This document shows positions 1-8,253 of a DNA stretch of 64,000 nt, in pieces. The position numbers and the translations under genes are program-made. The stretch's first letter is position 1. Every line of letters starts with the position of its first letter. The DNA is taken from NCBI RefSeq assembly GCF_910578445.1, contig NZ_CAJTQC010000001.1:189919-253918 (forward strand), read 5' to 3'. A model generated the notes under the pieces. The model made no database searches. It was given only the letters and a program-made list of their open reading frames with translations, and was not told where the DNA came from. This stretch comes from an uncultured Duncaniella sp. (GTDB lineage: Bacteria > Bacteroidota > Bacteroidia > Bacteroidales > Muribaculaceae).

Positions 1-374
1 GAGATGCTTGTGCCGTCAAATTTCATTTCGCCGACAATAGGGACAGATTTCAAGCCTGACGAATTTCCAAGCAAATCATTGCAACGTCTGGCCCAGTCAT
101 CAACTTCTTCAACACTGTATGTGTTGCCAAGCGACAACATCGGATGCTGATGCACCACCTGCTCGAAGCCCTTTGTTATATCCGATCCGACACGATGAGT
201 TGGCGACAGCGGGTCGTCAAATTCAGGATTTTCAGTTTCAAGTTTCTCAAGTTCCTTCATCAGCATATCATATTCATAATCGCTGATTTCAGGAGCGTTA
301 TTGACATAGTAGGCATGATTGTGTCGGTCGAGCTGTTCGCGTAGCTCGTAGATACGTTGTTCGACAGATGACAT
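1..374 (-). CDS. ligA: NAD-dependent DNA ligase LigA, N-terminal part (cut by window edge)
   Basis: Joins nicks in duplex DNA using NAD+, in replication and repair. Only the first 124 residues are inside the window. Reading from the ATG at 374, the protein opens MSSVEQRIYELREQLDRHNH, then has a helical region with the AYY and ISDYEYD motifs of the LigA domain Ia. Further on it has HPMLSLGNTYS and, close to the edge, EMKFDGTSI, which holds the adenylated lysine (KxDG motif). These are the ordered hallmarks of NAD-dependent ligases, so identity is near certain although the OB, zinc-finger, HhH and BRCT domains lie outside. It follows the glutamine synthetase gene by 71 bp on the same strand and may be co-transcribed with it. 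Confidence 0.95.
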   Translation of the reverse strand, partial: MSSVEQRIYELREQLDRHNHAYYVNNAPEISDYEYDMLMKELEKLETENPEFDDPLSPTHRVGSDITKGFEQVVHQHPMLSLGNTYSVEEVDDWARRCNDLLGNSSGLKSVPIVGEMKFDGTSI

Positions 375-432
375 TGGTCAAAATAGGGATTAATGTTACT
401 TAATATAGGATCTGATTTACACTAAATTATAA

Positions 433-440
433 GGGGGGGG
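433..440. repeat. G8 homopolymer between glutamine synthetase and ligA
   Basis: Eight consecutive G (C on the coding strand) begin 5 bp after the TAG stop of the glutamine synthetase gene and lie about 60 bp upstream of the ligA start. It is the longest G run noticed in the window. It is noncoding, so slippage would change only the spacing or leader of ligA. Confidence 0.7.
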
Positions 441-445
441 ACACG

Positions 446-1960
446 CTAACCGCAATAGAAATAACGGCTGACGAGTTTCTGAAGTTCGATAGGATCTGAC
501 TTCAGGCGTTCGGCAAGGTTCTTGTCGTCGAAACTTCTCAGCTGACGGATGACATCGTCAATCATCGCCTTTGCAAATACGTTGCGCGACTCATAAATGG
601 CACGCTGCTTTTCGAGACAGTCGGCAGACTCTACACAGCATGTCGGCAAAGTCTCAAGTCCGGCAAGTCTCGAGGCGTTTTCTTTTGCATGAATATTCAC
701 ATCGACATAAGTACGCTTGGCCGTTTCCAGAGCCTCTTTCTCATCCATCTCAAAGCCAAGACGCGCACCAACGCAGAGAGCCGCAAGAAGTTCATAGACG
801 TTTGCCGAGCAGTCAGGCGAACGCATTTCGAAGGTCTGTTTTGCATATGTTTCCATGTCACACGGGTCGGAAGGATTGACCTGTACACACATATCCTTAC
901 CGGAAGTCCATCCGAGCGGCACTCTGACCAGAACCGAACGATTGCGGTCACCCCAGCAAATGTTGGTCGGAGCTTCCTGATGTGGGACAAGACGCATATA
1001 GCTTGTCGGGTTCTTATTTCCGAAAGCCGTGATTGAGGGGGCGAGAATCATCAGTCCGGCAATCACGCGGCGAGCTTCGTCGCTAAGCTCACGCTGAGTG
1101 TTCTGTGTCACATTTATTCCGTCTTTCATGAGACGCATGTGGATATGGAAGCCTGAACCGGCCTTACCGACTGTGATTTTAGGCGCAAACGTGACATCAA
1201 GCCCCTCTTTTGCGGCAAGTTCACGTATGACCCATTTGGCAAGGAGCAACTGGTCTGCGGCCCGCAGAGCCGGATTCGGAAGAAATTCAATCTCATTCTG
1301 CTCATAAATGAGCGAATTGTGTTTGAAATTTCCAACTTCGGAATGTCCATATTTTATCTGTCCGCCGGTCGAGGCAATCAGCGACATGGCTTTAGTACGG
1401 AAATCGTTGAACTTGGCAAAAGGCCCTGATTCATGGTATCCTTTCTGATCGGTGGCCGGGAAAGTGCCCGGGTCAGTGCCGATGACATAAAATTCAAGTT
1501 CACCCATACACTCGAACTCAAGTCCCGACACCTCGGTAAACTCCTTGCATGCACGTTCAAGAATCTGGCGCGGGTCTGAATCGAGCGGACTGCCATCCTT
1601 GTCGAAATAGCTGCACAGCAATGTCAGTGTCGGAAGTTCGGCAAACGGATCGCGGAAGGCTGATGAATAACGCGGGATGACATATAAATCGCTTCGGCCT
1701 GCTTCAATAAAAGGAAACAGACTTGAACCATCGACACGCTCTCCGGTTGAAAGAATCGTTTCGAGATATTCAAGCGAATTGATTACAAAGTTGAGAGTCT
1801 TCAACCGGCCATCGGCTGCGACATACATAAAATTAACCATTTCAATCCCTTCCCGACTGATATAGTCTATGATGTCAGCCCTTGTAAAATCGGCTGAAGA
1901 TTTTCCAAGAGTCCGCTCCACATGATTACGGCTCATGGCAAATGAATTGTTGCTTTCCAT
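446..1960 (-). CDS. glnA: Glutamine synthetase family protein (GSI-like, about 504 aa)
   Basis: Predicted to condense glutamate and ammonia to glutamine with ATP in the cytoplasm. It has the beta-grasp N-terminus followed by the GS catalytic signatures in order: GELEFY (metal-binding Glu), GSGFHIHMRL (compare GSGxHxH), NKNPTSYMRLVPHQEAP and the NRSVLVRVP arginine motif. Its length of about 504 aa fits GSI-like enzymes rather than the 700+ aa GSIII type also known in Bacteroides. An in-frame ATG at 2041 would add 27 residues. The ATG at 1960 is preferred because a good -7 box (TATATTTG, 2001-2008) lies between the two, so the longer form would begin upstream of its own promoter. A related gamma-glutamyl ligase activity cannot be excluded. 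Confidence 0.85.
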   Translation of the reverse strand: MESNNSFAMSRNHVERTLGKSSADFTRADIIDYISREGIEMVNFMYVAADGRLKTLNFVINSLEYLETILSTGERVDGSSLFPFIEAGRSDLYVIPRYSSAFRDPFAELPTLTLLCSYFDKDGSPLDSDPRQILERACKEFTEVSGLEFECMGELEFYVIGTDPGTFPATDQKGYHESGPFAKFNDFRTKAMSLIASTGGQIKYGHSEVGNFKHNSLIYEQNEIEFLPNPALRAADQLLLAKWVIRELAAKEGLDVTFAPKITVGKAGSGFHIHMRLMKDGINVTQNTQRELSDEARRVIAGLMILAPSITAFGNKNPTSYMRLVPHQEAPTNICWGDRNRSVLVRVPLGWTSGKDMCVQVNPSDPCDMETYAKQTFEMRSPDCSANVYELLAALCVGARLGFEMDEKEALETAKRTYVDVNIHAKENASRLAGLETLPTCCVESADCLEKQRAIYESRNVFAKAMIDDVIRQLRSFDDKNLAERLKSDPIELQKLVSRYFYCG

Positions 1961-2000
1961 CGATAAATTTTTTCGGTTTTTCAGATTAAAGTTAACACTG

Positions 2001-2008
2001 CAAATATA
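2001..2008 (-). promoter_or_regulatory. Bacteroidetes -7 box for the glutamine synthetase gene
   Basis: On the minus strand the sequence reads TATATTTG, an exact TAnnTTTG match, about 41 bp upstream of the chosen ATG at 1960. No TTTG is seen at the -33 position. Its place inside the longest possible reading frame decides the start codon. Confidence 0.6.
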
Positions 2009-2125
2009 CCATTTATTTTTATCATAATAATCTCCTTTCATCTGAAAAAATCAAACTTTCATCTATCAATCTTAGGCCGTAGATTTCAATGAAATCCGTA
2101 TATCCTATACTGCATATCCAATTCG

Positions 2126-2173
2126 GAGTAACAAAATTTGTTACTCAATCCTGACGAGTAACAAAGCAGTAAC
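2126..2173. promoter_or_regulatory. Palindromic operator-like cluster upstream of glutamine synthetase
   Basis: A 21-bp perfect palindrome at 2126-2146 has arms GAGTAACAAA around a central A. The arm recurs as GAGTAACAAA at 2156-2165, exactly 30 bp after the first copy, and a further GTAAC follows at 2169-2173. It lies about 120 bp upstream of the glutamine synthetase -7 box. Palindromy, helical phasing and the metabolic target suggest binding sites for a dimeric regulator. The regulator is not identified. Confidence 0.5.
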
Positions 2174-2213
2174 ACACAGACATCTTCACACAACACCACC
2201 CATACTCTTCAGT

Positions 2214-2260
2214 CCGAAAATAAAACCTGTCACACCTAATTGTATATAAGGTGTGACAGG
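2214..2260 (-). terminator. Intrinsic terminator of prfC
   Basis: A perfect 12-bp stem (CCTGTCACACCT at 2226-2237 with its complement at 2249-2260) encloses an 11-nt loop. On the minus strand, in the direction of prfC, it is followed by TTTTATTTT. It starts about 30 bp after the prfC stop. Confidence 0.8.
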
Positions 2261-2290
2261 GGTATAATAATAGTTTTTTTTAGAGTTTAC

Positions 2291-3868
2291 TTAAAATTCC
2301 GAGGTGAAATGGAAGCGGATTTTTGGGAAATCGCTCTGGGCCATTTGCAGGACATAATTTGAGTCTGCGAGGAAGACATCTCGGCCTTCACGGTCAACAG
2401 CCATGAATTGGAACTTGCGTTTTTTGAATGCGGCAAGTGCCTCGGCATCGTCACTTTCAATCCAGCATGCCTTATAGAGCGAAATCGGCTCCCAACGACA
2501 CTGCGCTCCATATTCATGAAGCAGACGGTACTGGATTACCTCAAACTGGAGCTGACCCACAGTTCCGATGATTTTTCGGCCATTAAACTGGTTGACAAAC
2601 AACTGCGCGACACCTTCGTCCATGAGCTGCTGTATGCCCTTGTCGAGCTGCTTCGCCTTCATCGGATCGGAGTTCTCTATGTACTTGAACATCTCGGGCG
2701 AGAAACTCGGAAGCCCCTTGAAATGAAGTGATTCACCTGAAGTCAGCGTATCGCCGATCTTAAAGTTACCCGTATCGGGAATACCGACTATATCACCGGG
2801 GAAGGCCTCATCGACAATATTTTTTTTCTGAGCCATAAATGCTGTCGGAGCAGCAAACTTCATGGTCTTGCCCGAACGGATGTGACGATAAGGAGCGTTA
2901 CGCTCAAACTTTCCTGAGCAGACTTTCACAAAGGCGATACATGAGCGGTGGTTAGGATCCATATTGGCATGAATCTTGAACACAAAGCCCGAGAAACCTT
3001 CCTCGTCAGGCTTGATTTCACGCTCTTCGGCGGTGGTCAGACGCGGTGCGGGAGCTATCTGGACGAAACAGTCAAGCAGCTCCTTGACACCAAACGTGTT
3101 GAGGGCCGAGCCAAAGAACACCGGCGCAACCTTACCTTCCAGATACTCCTCGACATCAAATTCCGGATATACGCCTTCAATAAGTTCAAGGTCCTCACGG
3201 AGCTTGGCGGCATCGGTCTCGCCGACACTCTCGTCAATGCGCGGATCATCCACAGAATCAATCTCCACACGTTCGCTGACACGCTGTTTGTCGGGAGTAA
3301 ACAAATCAAGTGAATTTTCGAATATATTATACACACCCTTGAACTTCGCTCCGATATTAATCGGCCACGACAACGGACGCACCTTTATCTTAAGCTCACT
3401 CTCAAGCTCGTCGAGAATATCGAACGGATCTCGGCCCTCGCGGTCAAGCTTGTTGACAAAAATGATAACCGGAGTGTTGCGCATACGGCACACTTCCATA
3501 AGCTTGCGGGTCTGCTGTTCGACACCCTTGGCCACGTCGACAACGATAATCACACTATCGACAGCAGTCAGCGTGCGATAAGTATCCTCGGCAAAATCCT
3601 GATGGCCCGGGGTGTCAAGGATGTTGATTTTATAGTCGCCATAATTGAAACCCATCACAGATGTAGCGACCGAAATACCGCGCTGTTTTTCAATCTCCAT
3701 CCAGTCAGATGTGGCAGTCTTCTTGATTTTATTTGACTTAACAGCCCCTGCCACATGAATTGCACCTCCGAAAAGGAGTAGTTTTTCAGTCAAGGTGGTC
3801 TTTCCCGCGTCAGGGTGCGAGATAATCGCAAAGGTGCGCCGGCGCGCGATTTCTTCTTTCAATGCCAT
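2291..3868 (-). CDS. prfC: Peptide chain release factor 3 (RF3)
   Basis: Translational GTPase that recycles RF1/RF2 from the ribosome after peptide release. The G domain is complete: [14 protein letters not shown] (P-loop), [12 protein letters not shown] (G3) and NKLD (G4). [20 protein letters not shown] (switch I) is typical of RF3. Domains II and III follow with RF3-type sequences such as the QLQFEV segment. A longer reading frame starts at 3916, but the ATG at 3868 ([20 protein letters not shown]) gives the usual RF3 N-terminus and length of 525 aa. Its upstream extension is basic and not family-like. It is monocistronic: a -7 box lies about 100 bp upstream and a strong hairpin downstream. 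Confidence 0.97.
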   Translation of the reverse strand: MALKEEIARRRTFAIISHPDAGKTTLTEKLLLFGGAIHVAGAVKSNKIKKTATSDWMEIEKQRGISVATSVMGFNYGDYKINILDTPGHQDFAEDTYRTLTAVDSVIIVVDVAKGVEQQTRKLMEVCRMRNTPVIIFVNKLDREGRDPFDILDELESELKIKVRPLSWPINIGAKFKGVYNIFENSLDLFTPDKQRVSERVEIDSVDDPRIDESVGETDAAKLREDLELIEGVYPEFDVEEYLEGKVAPVFFGSALNTFGVKELLDCFVQIAPAPRLTTAEEREIKPDEEGFSGFVFKIHANMDPNHRSCIAFVKVCSGKFERNAPYRHIRSGKTMKFAAPTAFMAQKKNIVDEAFPGDIVGIPDTGNFKIGDTLTSGESLHFKGLPSFSPEMFKYIENSDPMKAKQLDKGIQQLMDEGVAQLFVNQFNGRKIIGTVGQLQFEVIQYRLLHEYGAQCRWEPISLYKACWIESDDAEALAAFKKRKFQFMAVDREGRDVFLADSNYVLQMAQSDFPKIRFHFTSEF

Positions 3869-3966
3869 AGGAATATTGCTATTATTTTTCGTTCTTTTAC
3901 AGATTGGTTTTGTCAAGATACGCTGACAATCATGCCGGACAGACAGCGCTGCCCGAAAACCGGGTG

Positions 3967-3974
3967 CAAAATTA
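3967..3974 (-). promoter_or_regulatory. -7 box for prfC
   Basis: TAATTTTG on the minus strand, an exact TAnnTTTG match, about 100 bp upstream of the chosen prfC start. The -33 position 19 bp further up reads TGTG, one base off TTTG. Confidence 0.5.
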
Positions 3975-4017
3975 GTGAAAATTTATGGTTTTACACATAG
4001 TCAGCCATCGCCGGCTG

Positions 4018-4692
4018 TCAGAAATCAAGCAATTTATATGCAGCCTGTGCCTGACGCTTGCTGACAAGGTTAAAATGCCACCACTCTGTTCTGAGCGGTT
4101 TGAATCCGGCCGCAGTCATCACGCGCCGGAGCAAAAGACGGTTCTGACGCTCGGTCTCCGATATGACACCGTCATGCACCATACGGTCCTCCTTATCAAT
4201 ATTTGCTTCAGGACCAAGGTGGTCGACAGGTGTACCCATCGCAAGTTCATTTCCGTTTTCATCCACGATTGTTATGTCAACAGCAAGTCCATAGTTGTGG
4301 AGACCTCCGCCTTTGGCGGGATTAGCCACATAATTCGCCTTCGGCGTTCCCTGAACAGCTGAAAACATCCGGCACTGAACGCTCATCGGGCGCGCCGCAT
4401 CTTTCACAAGCAGATTGTAGGAAGGGAAAAGCTTGTGGAGTTCCTCCTGAGCCTTAAGGAGCGCCTTGGCCGCATCGGGATGCAAGTAAGCATCACGGAT
4501 GTCATCATAGAGTATCACTTCCGTGAAGTTGTCAGGTGCGGCATACATAAGACGCACTTTTATAGTCGTATCCATCTTGTTGACAGCCACAAAACCAAGC
4601 TCTTCAAGTCGTTCACTCAAAATCTGAGCTGCCATAATATTATCCCACATAGTTAGAATAGTTATAAATATCCAAACTATAGACAACCTCAT
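4018..4692 (-). CDS. D-alanyl-D-alanine dipeptidase, VanX/DdpX-like (M15D)
   Basis: Zinc dipeptidase predicted to split D-Ala-D-Ala, in this lineage probably in cell-wall dipeptide scavenging at the envelope. The M15 zinc site is clear: LHNYGLAVD (HxxxxxxxD ligands) and EWWHFN near the C-terminus (Glu base and third His). RPMSVQ matches the VanX active-site arginine region. The first 20 or so residues (MRLSIVWIFITILTMWDNIM then AAQ) look like a signal peptide, suggesting export. The start overlaps the upstream gene by 4 bp (ATGA), so it may depend on that gene for transcription. There is no VanHA or sensor-kinase context, so this is not a glycopeptide-resistance cassette. Confidence 0.85.
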   Translation of the reverse strand: MRLSIVWIFITILTMWDNIMAAQILSERLEELGFVAVNKMDTTIKVRLMYAAPDNFTEVILYDDIRDAYLHPDAAKALLKAQEELHKLFPSYNLLVKDAARPMSVQCRMFSAVQGTPKANYVANPAKGGGLHNYGLAVDITIVDENGNELAMGTPVDHLGPEANIDKEDRMVHDGVISETERQNRLLLRRVMTAAGFKPLRTEWWHFNLVSKRQAQAAYKLLDF

Positions 4693-5756
4693 ATCAATAA
4701 TTGATTGTAAGATTTTAATTCTTTAGATGATATTATAATTTTAGAGATTAACTGCTTATTTTTTTTATAAAAATCTCTTGATGTGAGATTCCCATTTATA
4801 TTGGCTGTAGTAATTGATTTATTACGGTTCTCCCATCTATGTTTTATAGTTTTCCTATTTTCAAGCTCCCAATAGATGAAGCCATAGCCCTGCTCATGAA
4901 ACTTTTTAACAAAAATCTCTCGCGACCCATCAGTATAAATTTTGGGTATCTTACCAGCCTCATCAATACCACATAAATTCCAATTAATATCAAGGTCAAC
5001 CGAGTTATAATTCGTTGTTGATTCTTTGAGCGTATATTCCGACTTATTTAATTCTTGTTTTTCTGTATTTTTTAAAATACTTATATCTAAATCAGCAATA
5101 GCAGCCTCCAAAACCTGAAATGAATAATTCTTAAATGGCTCTATCGATTCTAATTTTTCAACGACAGCACTTTTTACAAAATCAACGCCTGATGATCCAA
5201 GAAGTAGATTAACAATTTTTTGTATCATCTGTAATTTGTCTTGCTTTTCTTTTAATTCCTGTTTACGTTTGACACAGAAATCCAGTAACTTTTTATAGCT
5301 GAAAGAATTAAAATCAAAAAGCTCCACAAACTTTTCACCTTCTGCACAACCCGACTCAAATGGTATTGAATATATTGCATCCGATAAACTAGATAATTTC
5401 CTACCATTGGATTCATCATAGAAAACGTAAATTTTATCTTTTATGACTAATCCTATATTTAATTGTGGTTCTAACGCATTCATGTATGAGCCAAGTTGGG
5501 CAACACCATCATCATGAGATTTAGACAACTTAACTTCAATCACAACCATTGGGTGTTGTTCACTATCTTTGAGTAAAAAATCCATTTTTTTACTAGTGCT
5601 TCCCATTCGTACAGGATATTCTTTACTAACTTGGGATTCAGGCCATCCCAAATCAGATGTTAATATCGACATTATACCATTCTGAAAATTACTTTCAGAA
5701 CTTTCTTTCGTTAAATCTAACAATCTAGCGATAATAGGCCAATTTTCTTTCTGCAT
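4689..5756 (-). CDS. Stand-alone protein with HsdR-N-type PD-(D/E)XK nuclease domain
   Basis: The N-terminal 100 or so residues resemble the nuclease domain at the N-terminus of type I restriction R subunits. KKMDFLL supplies D59, VVIEVKLS supplies E74 and K76, and QLGSYM supplies a motif-QxxxY-like segment. The rest has a charged coiled coil (near residues 165-185) and a C-terminal region I do not recognise. There is no helicase motor and no hsdM or hsdS nearby, so function is unknown; defence, a phage remnant or an orphan nuclease are all possible. Its AT content is clearly higher than that of the neighbours, suggesting transfer. The ATG at 5756 is chosen because a near-ideal promoter lies between it and the in-frame ATG at 5861. 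Confidence 0.7.
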   Translation of the reverse strand: MQKENWPIIARLLDLTKESSESNFQNGIMSILTSDLGWPESQVSKEYPVRMGSTSKKMDFLLKDSEQHPMVVIEVKLSKSHDDGVAQLGSYMNALEPQLNIGLVIKDKIYVFYDESNGRKLSSLSDAIYSIPFESGCAEGEKFVELFDFNSFSYKKLLDFCVKRKQELKEKQDKLQMIQKIVNLLLGSSGVDFVKSAVVEKLESIEPFKNYSFQVLEAAIADLDISILKNTEKQELNKSEYTLKESTTNYNSVDLDINWNLCGIDEAGKIPKIYTDGSREIFVKKFHEQGYGFIYWELENRKTIKHRWENRNKSITTANINGNLTSRDFYKKNKQLISKIIISSKELKSYNQLLI

Positions 5757-5780
5757 ACTTAGATTTTGAATTATATAAGA

Positions 5781-5811
5781 CAAAATTATAAAAAAAGATT
5801 TGACAATCAAA
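5781..5811 (-). promoter_or_regulatory. Promoter of the HsdR-N-like gene
   Basis: On the minus strand TTTG (5808-5811), a 19-bp spacer, then TAATTTTG (5781-5788): an exact Bacteroidetes -33/-7 match. Predicted transcription starts near 5774, about 18 nt before the ATG at 5756. Confidence 0.75.
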
Positions 5812-5896
5812 ATTTCATAACATGAAGATTTTAATGAGTTTAGCCTACACAAATACTCCATTAAGCAGCGCTAAATTCCAAAATTTTCTTAAATCT

Positions 5897-5927
5897 TTCG
5901 TCGTTTTCTCATAAAACACTACATTTG
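5897..5927 (+). promoter_or_regulatory. Promoter of the TPR gene
   Basis: TTCG at 5897-5900, a 19-bp spacer, and TACATTTG at 5920-5927. The -7 box is an exact TAnnTTTG; the -33 box differs from TTTG by one base. The leader would be about 32 nt. Confidence 0.65.
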
Positions 5928-5965
5928 CCGTTAATTAACAATCAGAATCATCATATTCAAGGCAA

Positions 5966-8005
5966 ATGTCGCGACTATATAGATATGCAATTGTAATCAC
6001 ATTGCTATTTTCAACATTCATCCCCGTCCGTGCCCAAATCAACACCGAGCAGGTGCTGAGAATCGGAGCAAACACCCATTATTTTGAAGACTACATACTC
6101 TCGATACAATATTTCAATCAGGTGATAAGCGTAAATCCGAAACTGGCAAAACCATATTTCTACAGAGCTATAGCCAAGCTCAACCTCGACGATTTTGCCG
6201 GAGCGGAGGAGGATGCGACCCTCGCAATCGAACGCAATCCGTTCATTGTCGATGCCTATGAAGTCAGAGGTGTCGCACGCCAGAACCAAGGGAAAAACCG
6301 GGAAGCCATCGAGGACTACGACAAAGTGCTTGAGATGCTGCCTGAGAGCCGCGGAGTAATGTTCAACAAAGCAATGGCTCAAAACGAAATCAAAGACCGC
6401 GAAGGAGCTGTAAAGACATTTGAGTCACTACTCAAAAAATATCCCCGTTTCGAAAACGGATATCTTGGCCGAGCCCGCGTGAGGCTTGAGGAAAAAGACA
6501 CCGTAGCCGCGAAAGCCGACATCGAAAAGGCTCTGTCGATAAACTCATCGGCCATCAACGGCTATCTCATGAGAGCCGACATAGCCATCCATTCAGGACA
6601 GGACTACAAAAGTGCGCTCGGAGACATGGACATGGCAATAAAACTACAACCTGAAAACGCCGGGTTCTATATCAACCGCGCATATCTCAAATATATGACC
6701 GATGACATCTACGGGGCATTCGACGACTATGAACATGCGTTGAAACTCGACCCGCTCAACTCTCTGGCCCTGTTCAACCGAGGTATGCTTCGTGCAGAAG
6801 TACATGACACGAATAAAGCCATCGCAGACTTTTCATCGGTCATCAATCTCAATCCCGATGACTACAAGACACTGTATAACCGTTCAATCCTTTTAGCCGA
6901 AATCGGAGACTTCGACAGCGCCCTTGCCGATCTCAACCGCGTGATCGAGGCATATCCTGACTTTGCGGCAGCCTACTTCCTTCGCTATGACATCAAACGC
7001 CGGAAAGGCGACATGACCTCAGCCGAAAAAGACTATAACAAATCACTTGCCCTTGCAAAGACAAATGTGCAAGTTCCTGCCGACCGCCAGTTCTCGGGCA
7101 ACGGAAACACATCGTCGAGCAGCAAGAGCGACGCGAACAGCAGCAACGACAATGGACAGCCTCAGGTAACAGAAACACAGGAACAAGTGAAGAAACGCTT
7201 CTCATCACTCGCCACAATCTCAGCCAGCACCACCAATGAGAACGAAATTTCAACAATCCGTGGCAAAGTACAGGACCAAGACATCCGTGTGGAGCTTGAA
7301 CCGATTTTTATCGTGACCTACTATACCTCACCCACCGAGATAAAACTAAACAGCGAATATATCCGCGAAGTGAACGACCTCAACGCCACCGGACTCCTCA
7401 GGTTCATACTTCAGGTCACCAACCGCGAGGCAAGCATCAAAGGCCCGGAGACCGATGATACTCACCGTTCGTCAATCAACTTCTATAATTCATACATAGC
7501 CAATCATCCGCCACGAGCCATCGACCATTTCGGTCGCGCGATGGACCTGTACACAATCGAAGACTACGACAATGCAATCGCCGATCTCGATAAAGCGATT
7601 GAACTGACACCGGACTTTGCACTCGCCTATCTGCTCAGAGCACAGATTCGCTATGGAATGAAAGGCGGAATGAACCGCGAAAGCAGGACAGTCCTGACCG
7701 CAGACGACACTGATGAAATCATTGCCGATATTGACAACGCCATCCGCCTCTCCCCCTTCATGCCGGTCGCCTATTATAATAAAGGTGTGATTCTTGCCGA
7801 GACCGGCCATCTCGACGATGCAGTCAAGGCATTCACAAGAGCCATCGAACTTAAACGCGACTTCGGCGAGGCCTTCTACAACCGAGGATTTGTCTATCTG
7901 ACGATGGGCGACAAGGCAAAGGCATTTCCCGATCTCAGCCGGTCGGGCGAACTTGGCATCGTCCCCTCCTACTCCCTTCTCAAACGGATGACATCAGATC
8001 ATTGA
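5966..8005 (+). CDS. Exported tetratricopeptide-repeat protein
   Basis: A 679-residue protein of unknown specific role. The N-terminus (YRYAIVITLLFSTFIPVRAQ) is a signal peptide with likely cleavage after AQ or before it, placing the protein in the periplasm or envelope. At least eight TPR units follow between about residues 30 and 360, with repeats such as AYFLRYDIKRRKGD and the W/L-G-Y-A-F-A-P pattern. A low-complexity Ser/Asn/Gln linker near residues 375-405 leads to a non-TPR segment of about 100 residues. More TPRs occupy residues 510-660. Such proteins usually scaffold other proteins. Transcribed alone, with a hairpin downstream. Confidence 0.8.
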   Translation: MSRLYRYAIVITLLFSTFIPVRAQINTEQVLRIGANTHYFEDYILSIQYFNQVISVNPKLAKPYFYRAIAKLNLDDFAGAEEDATLAIERNPFIVDAYEVRGVARQNQGKNREAIEDYDKVLEMLPESRGVMFNKAMAQNEIKDREGAVKTFESLLKKYPRFENGYLGRARVRLEEKDTVAAKADIEKALSINSSAINGYLMRADIAIHSGQDYKSALGDMDMAIKLQPENAGFYINRAYLKYMTDDIYGAFDDYEHALKLDPLNSLALFNRGMLRAEVHDTNKAIADFSSVINLNPDDYKTLYNRSILLAEIGDFDSALADLNRVIEAYPDFAAAYFLRYDIKRRKGDMTSAEKDYNKSLALAKTNVQVPADRQFSGNGNTSSSSKSDANSSNDNGQPQVTETQEQVKKRFSSLATISASTTNENEISTIRGKVQDQDIRVELEPIFIVTYYTSPTEIKLNSEYIREVNDLNATGLLRFILQVTNREASIKGPETDDTHRSSINFYNSYIANHPPRAIDHFGRAMDLYTIEDYDNAIADLDKAIELTPDFALAYLLRAQIRYGMKGGMNRESRTVLTADDTDEIIADIDNAIRLSPFMPVAYYNKGVILAETGHLDDAVKAFTRAIELKRDFGEAFYNRGFVYLTMGDKAKAFPDLSRSGELGIVPSYSLLKRMTSDH

Positions 8006-8095
8006 TGTGTTCAGGCCGACACCGGAGATGACAAAATTGCCGCCATCGACATGGAGGCGGAGAATAGCCTTAGATACATTTATTAAATTTTTGAG

Positions 8096-8145
8096 CCAAA
8101 TGACCGTTAAAATGAAAGGTTTAACGGCCATTTGGTTCGCTTTTT
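8096..8145 (+). terminator. Terminator hairpin after the TPR gene
   Basis: Arms of 16 bp (8096-8111 and 8120-8135, one mismatch) enclose an 8-nt loop and are followed by TTCGCTTTTT. It lies about 90 bp after the TPR stop, and its 3' end abuts the lysC promoter. Confidence 0.75.
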
Positions 8146-8166
8146 AGAGATTTTGTTGTAATTTTG
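8136..8166 (+). promoter_or_regulatory. Promoter of the lysC operon
   Basis: TTCG (8136-8139), 19-bp spacer, TAATTTTG (8159-8166). The transcript would begin near 8173, leaving an 80-nt leader. No lysine riboswitch fold fits in that length. Confidence 0.65.
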
Positions 8167-8253
8167 CGAATAATTTGCTAAAATCGCATAAATTGTCACT
8201 ATTGCAAACAGTTTCCGATTAACAAATATCACATTCATTATACAGTTTAACGC

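Noticed and set aside
4018..4692. Vancomycin-resistance cassette suggested by the VanX-like gene
   Set aside because: There is no VanH, VanA/B ligase or VanRS pair nearby, and the protein appears to be exported.
8167..8253. Lysine riboswitch in the lysC leader
   Set aside because: The leader is only about 80 nt and lacks the multi-helix core of the L-box; no other riboswitch core was recognised in the window.
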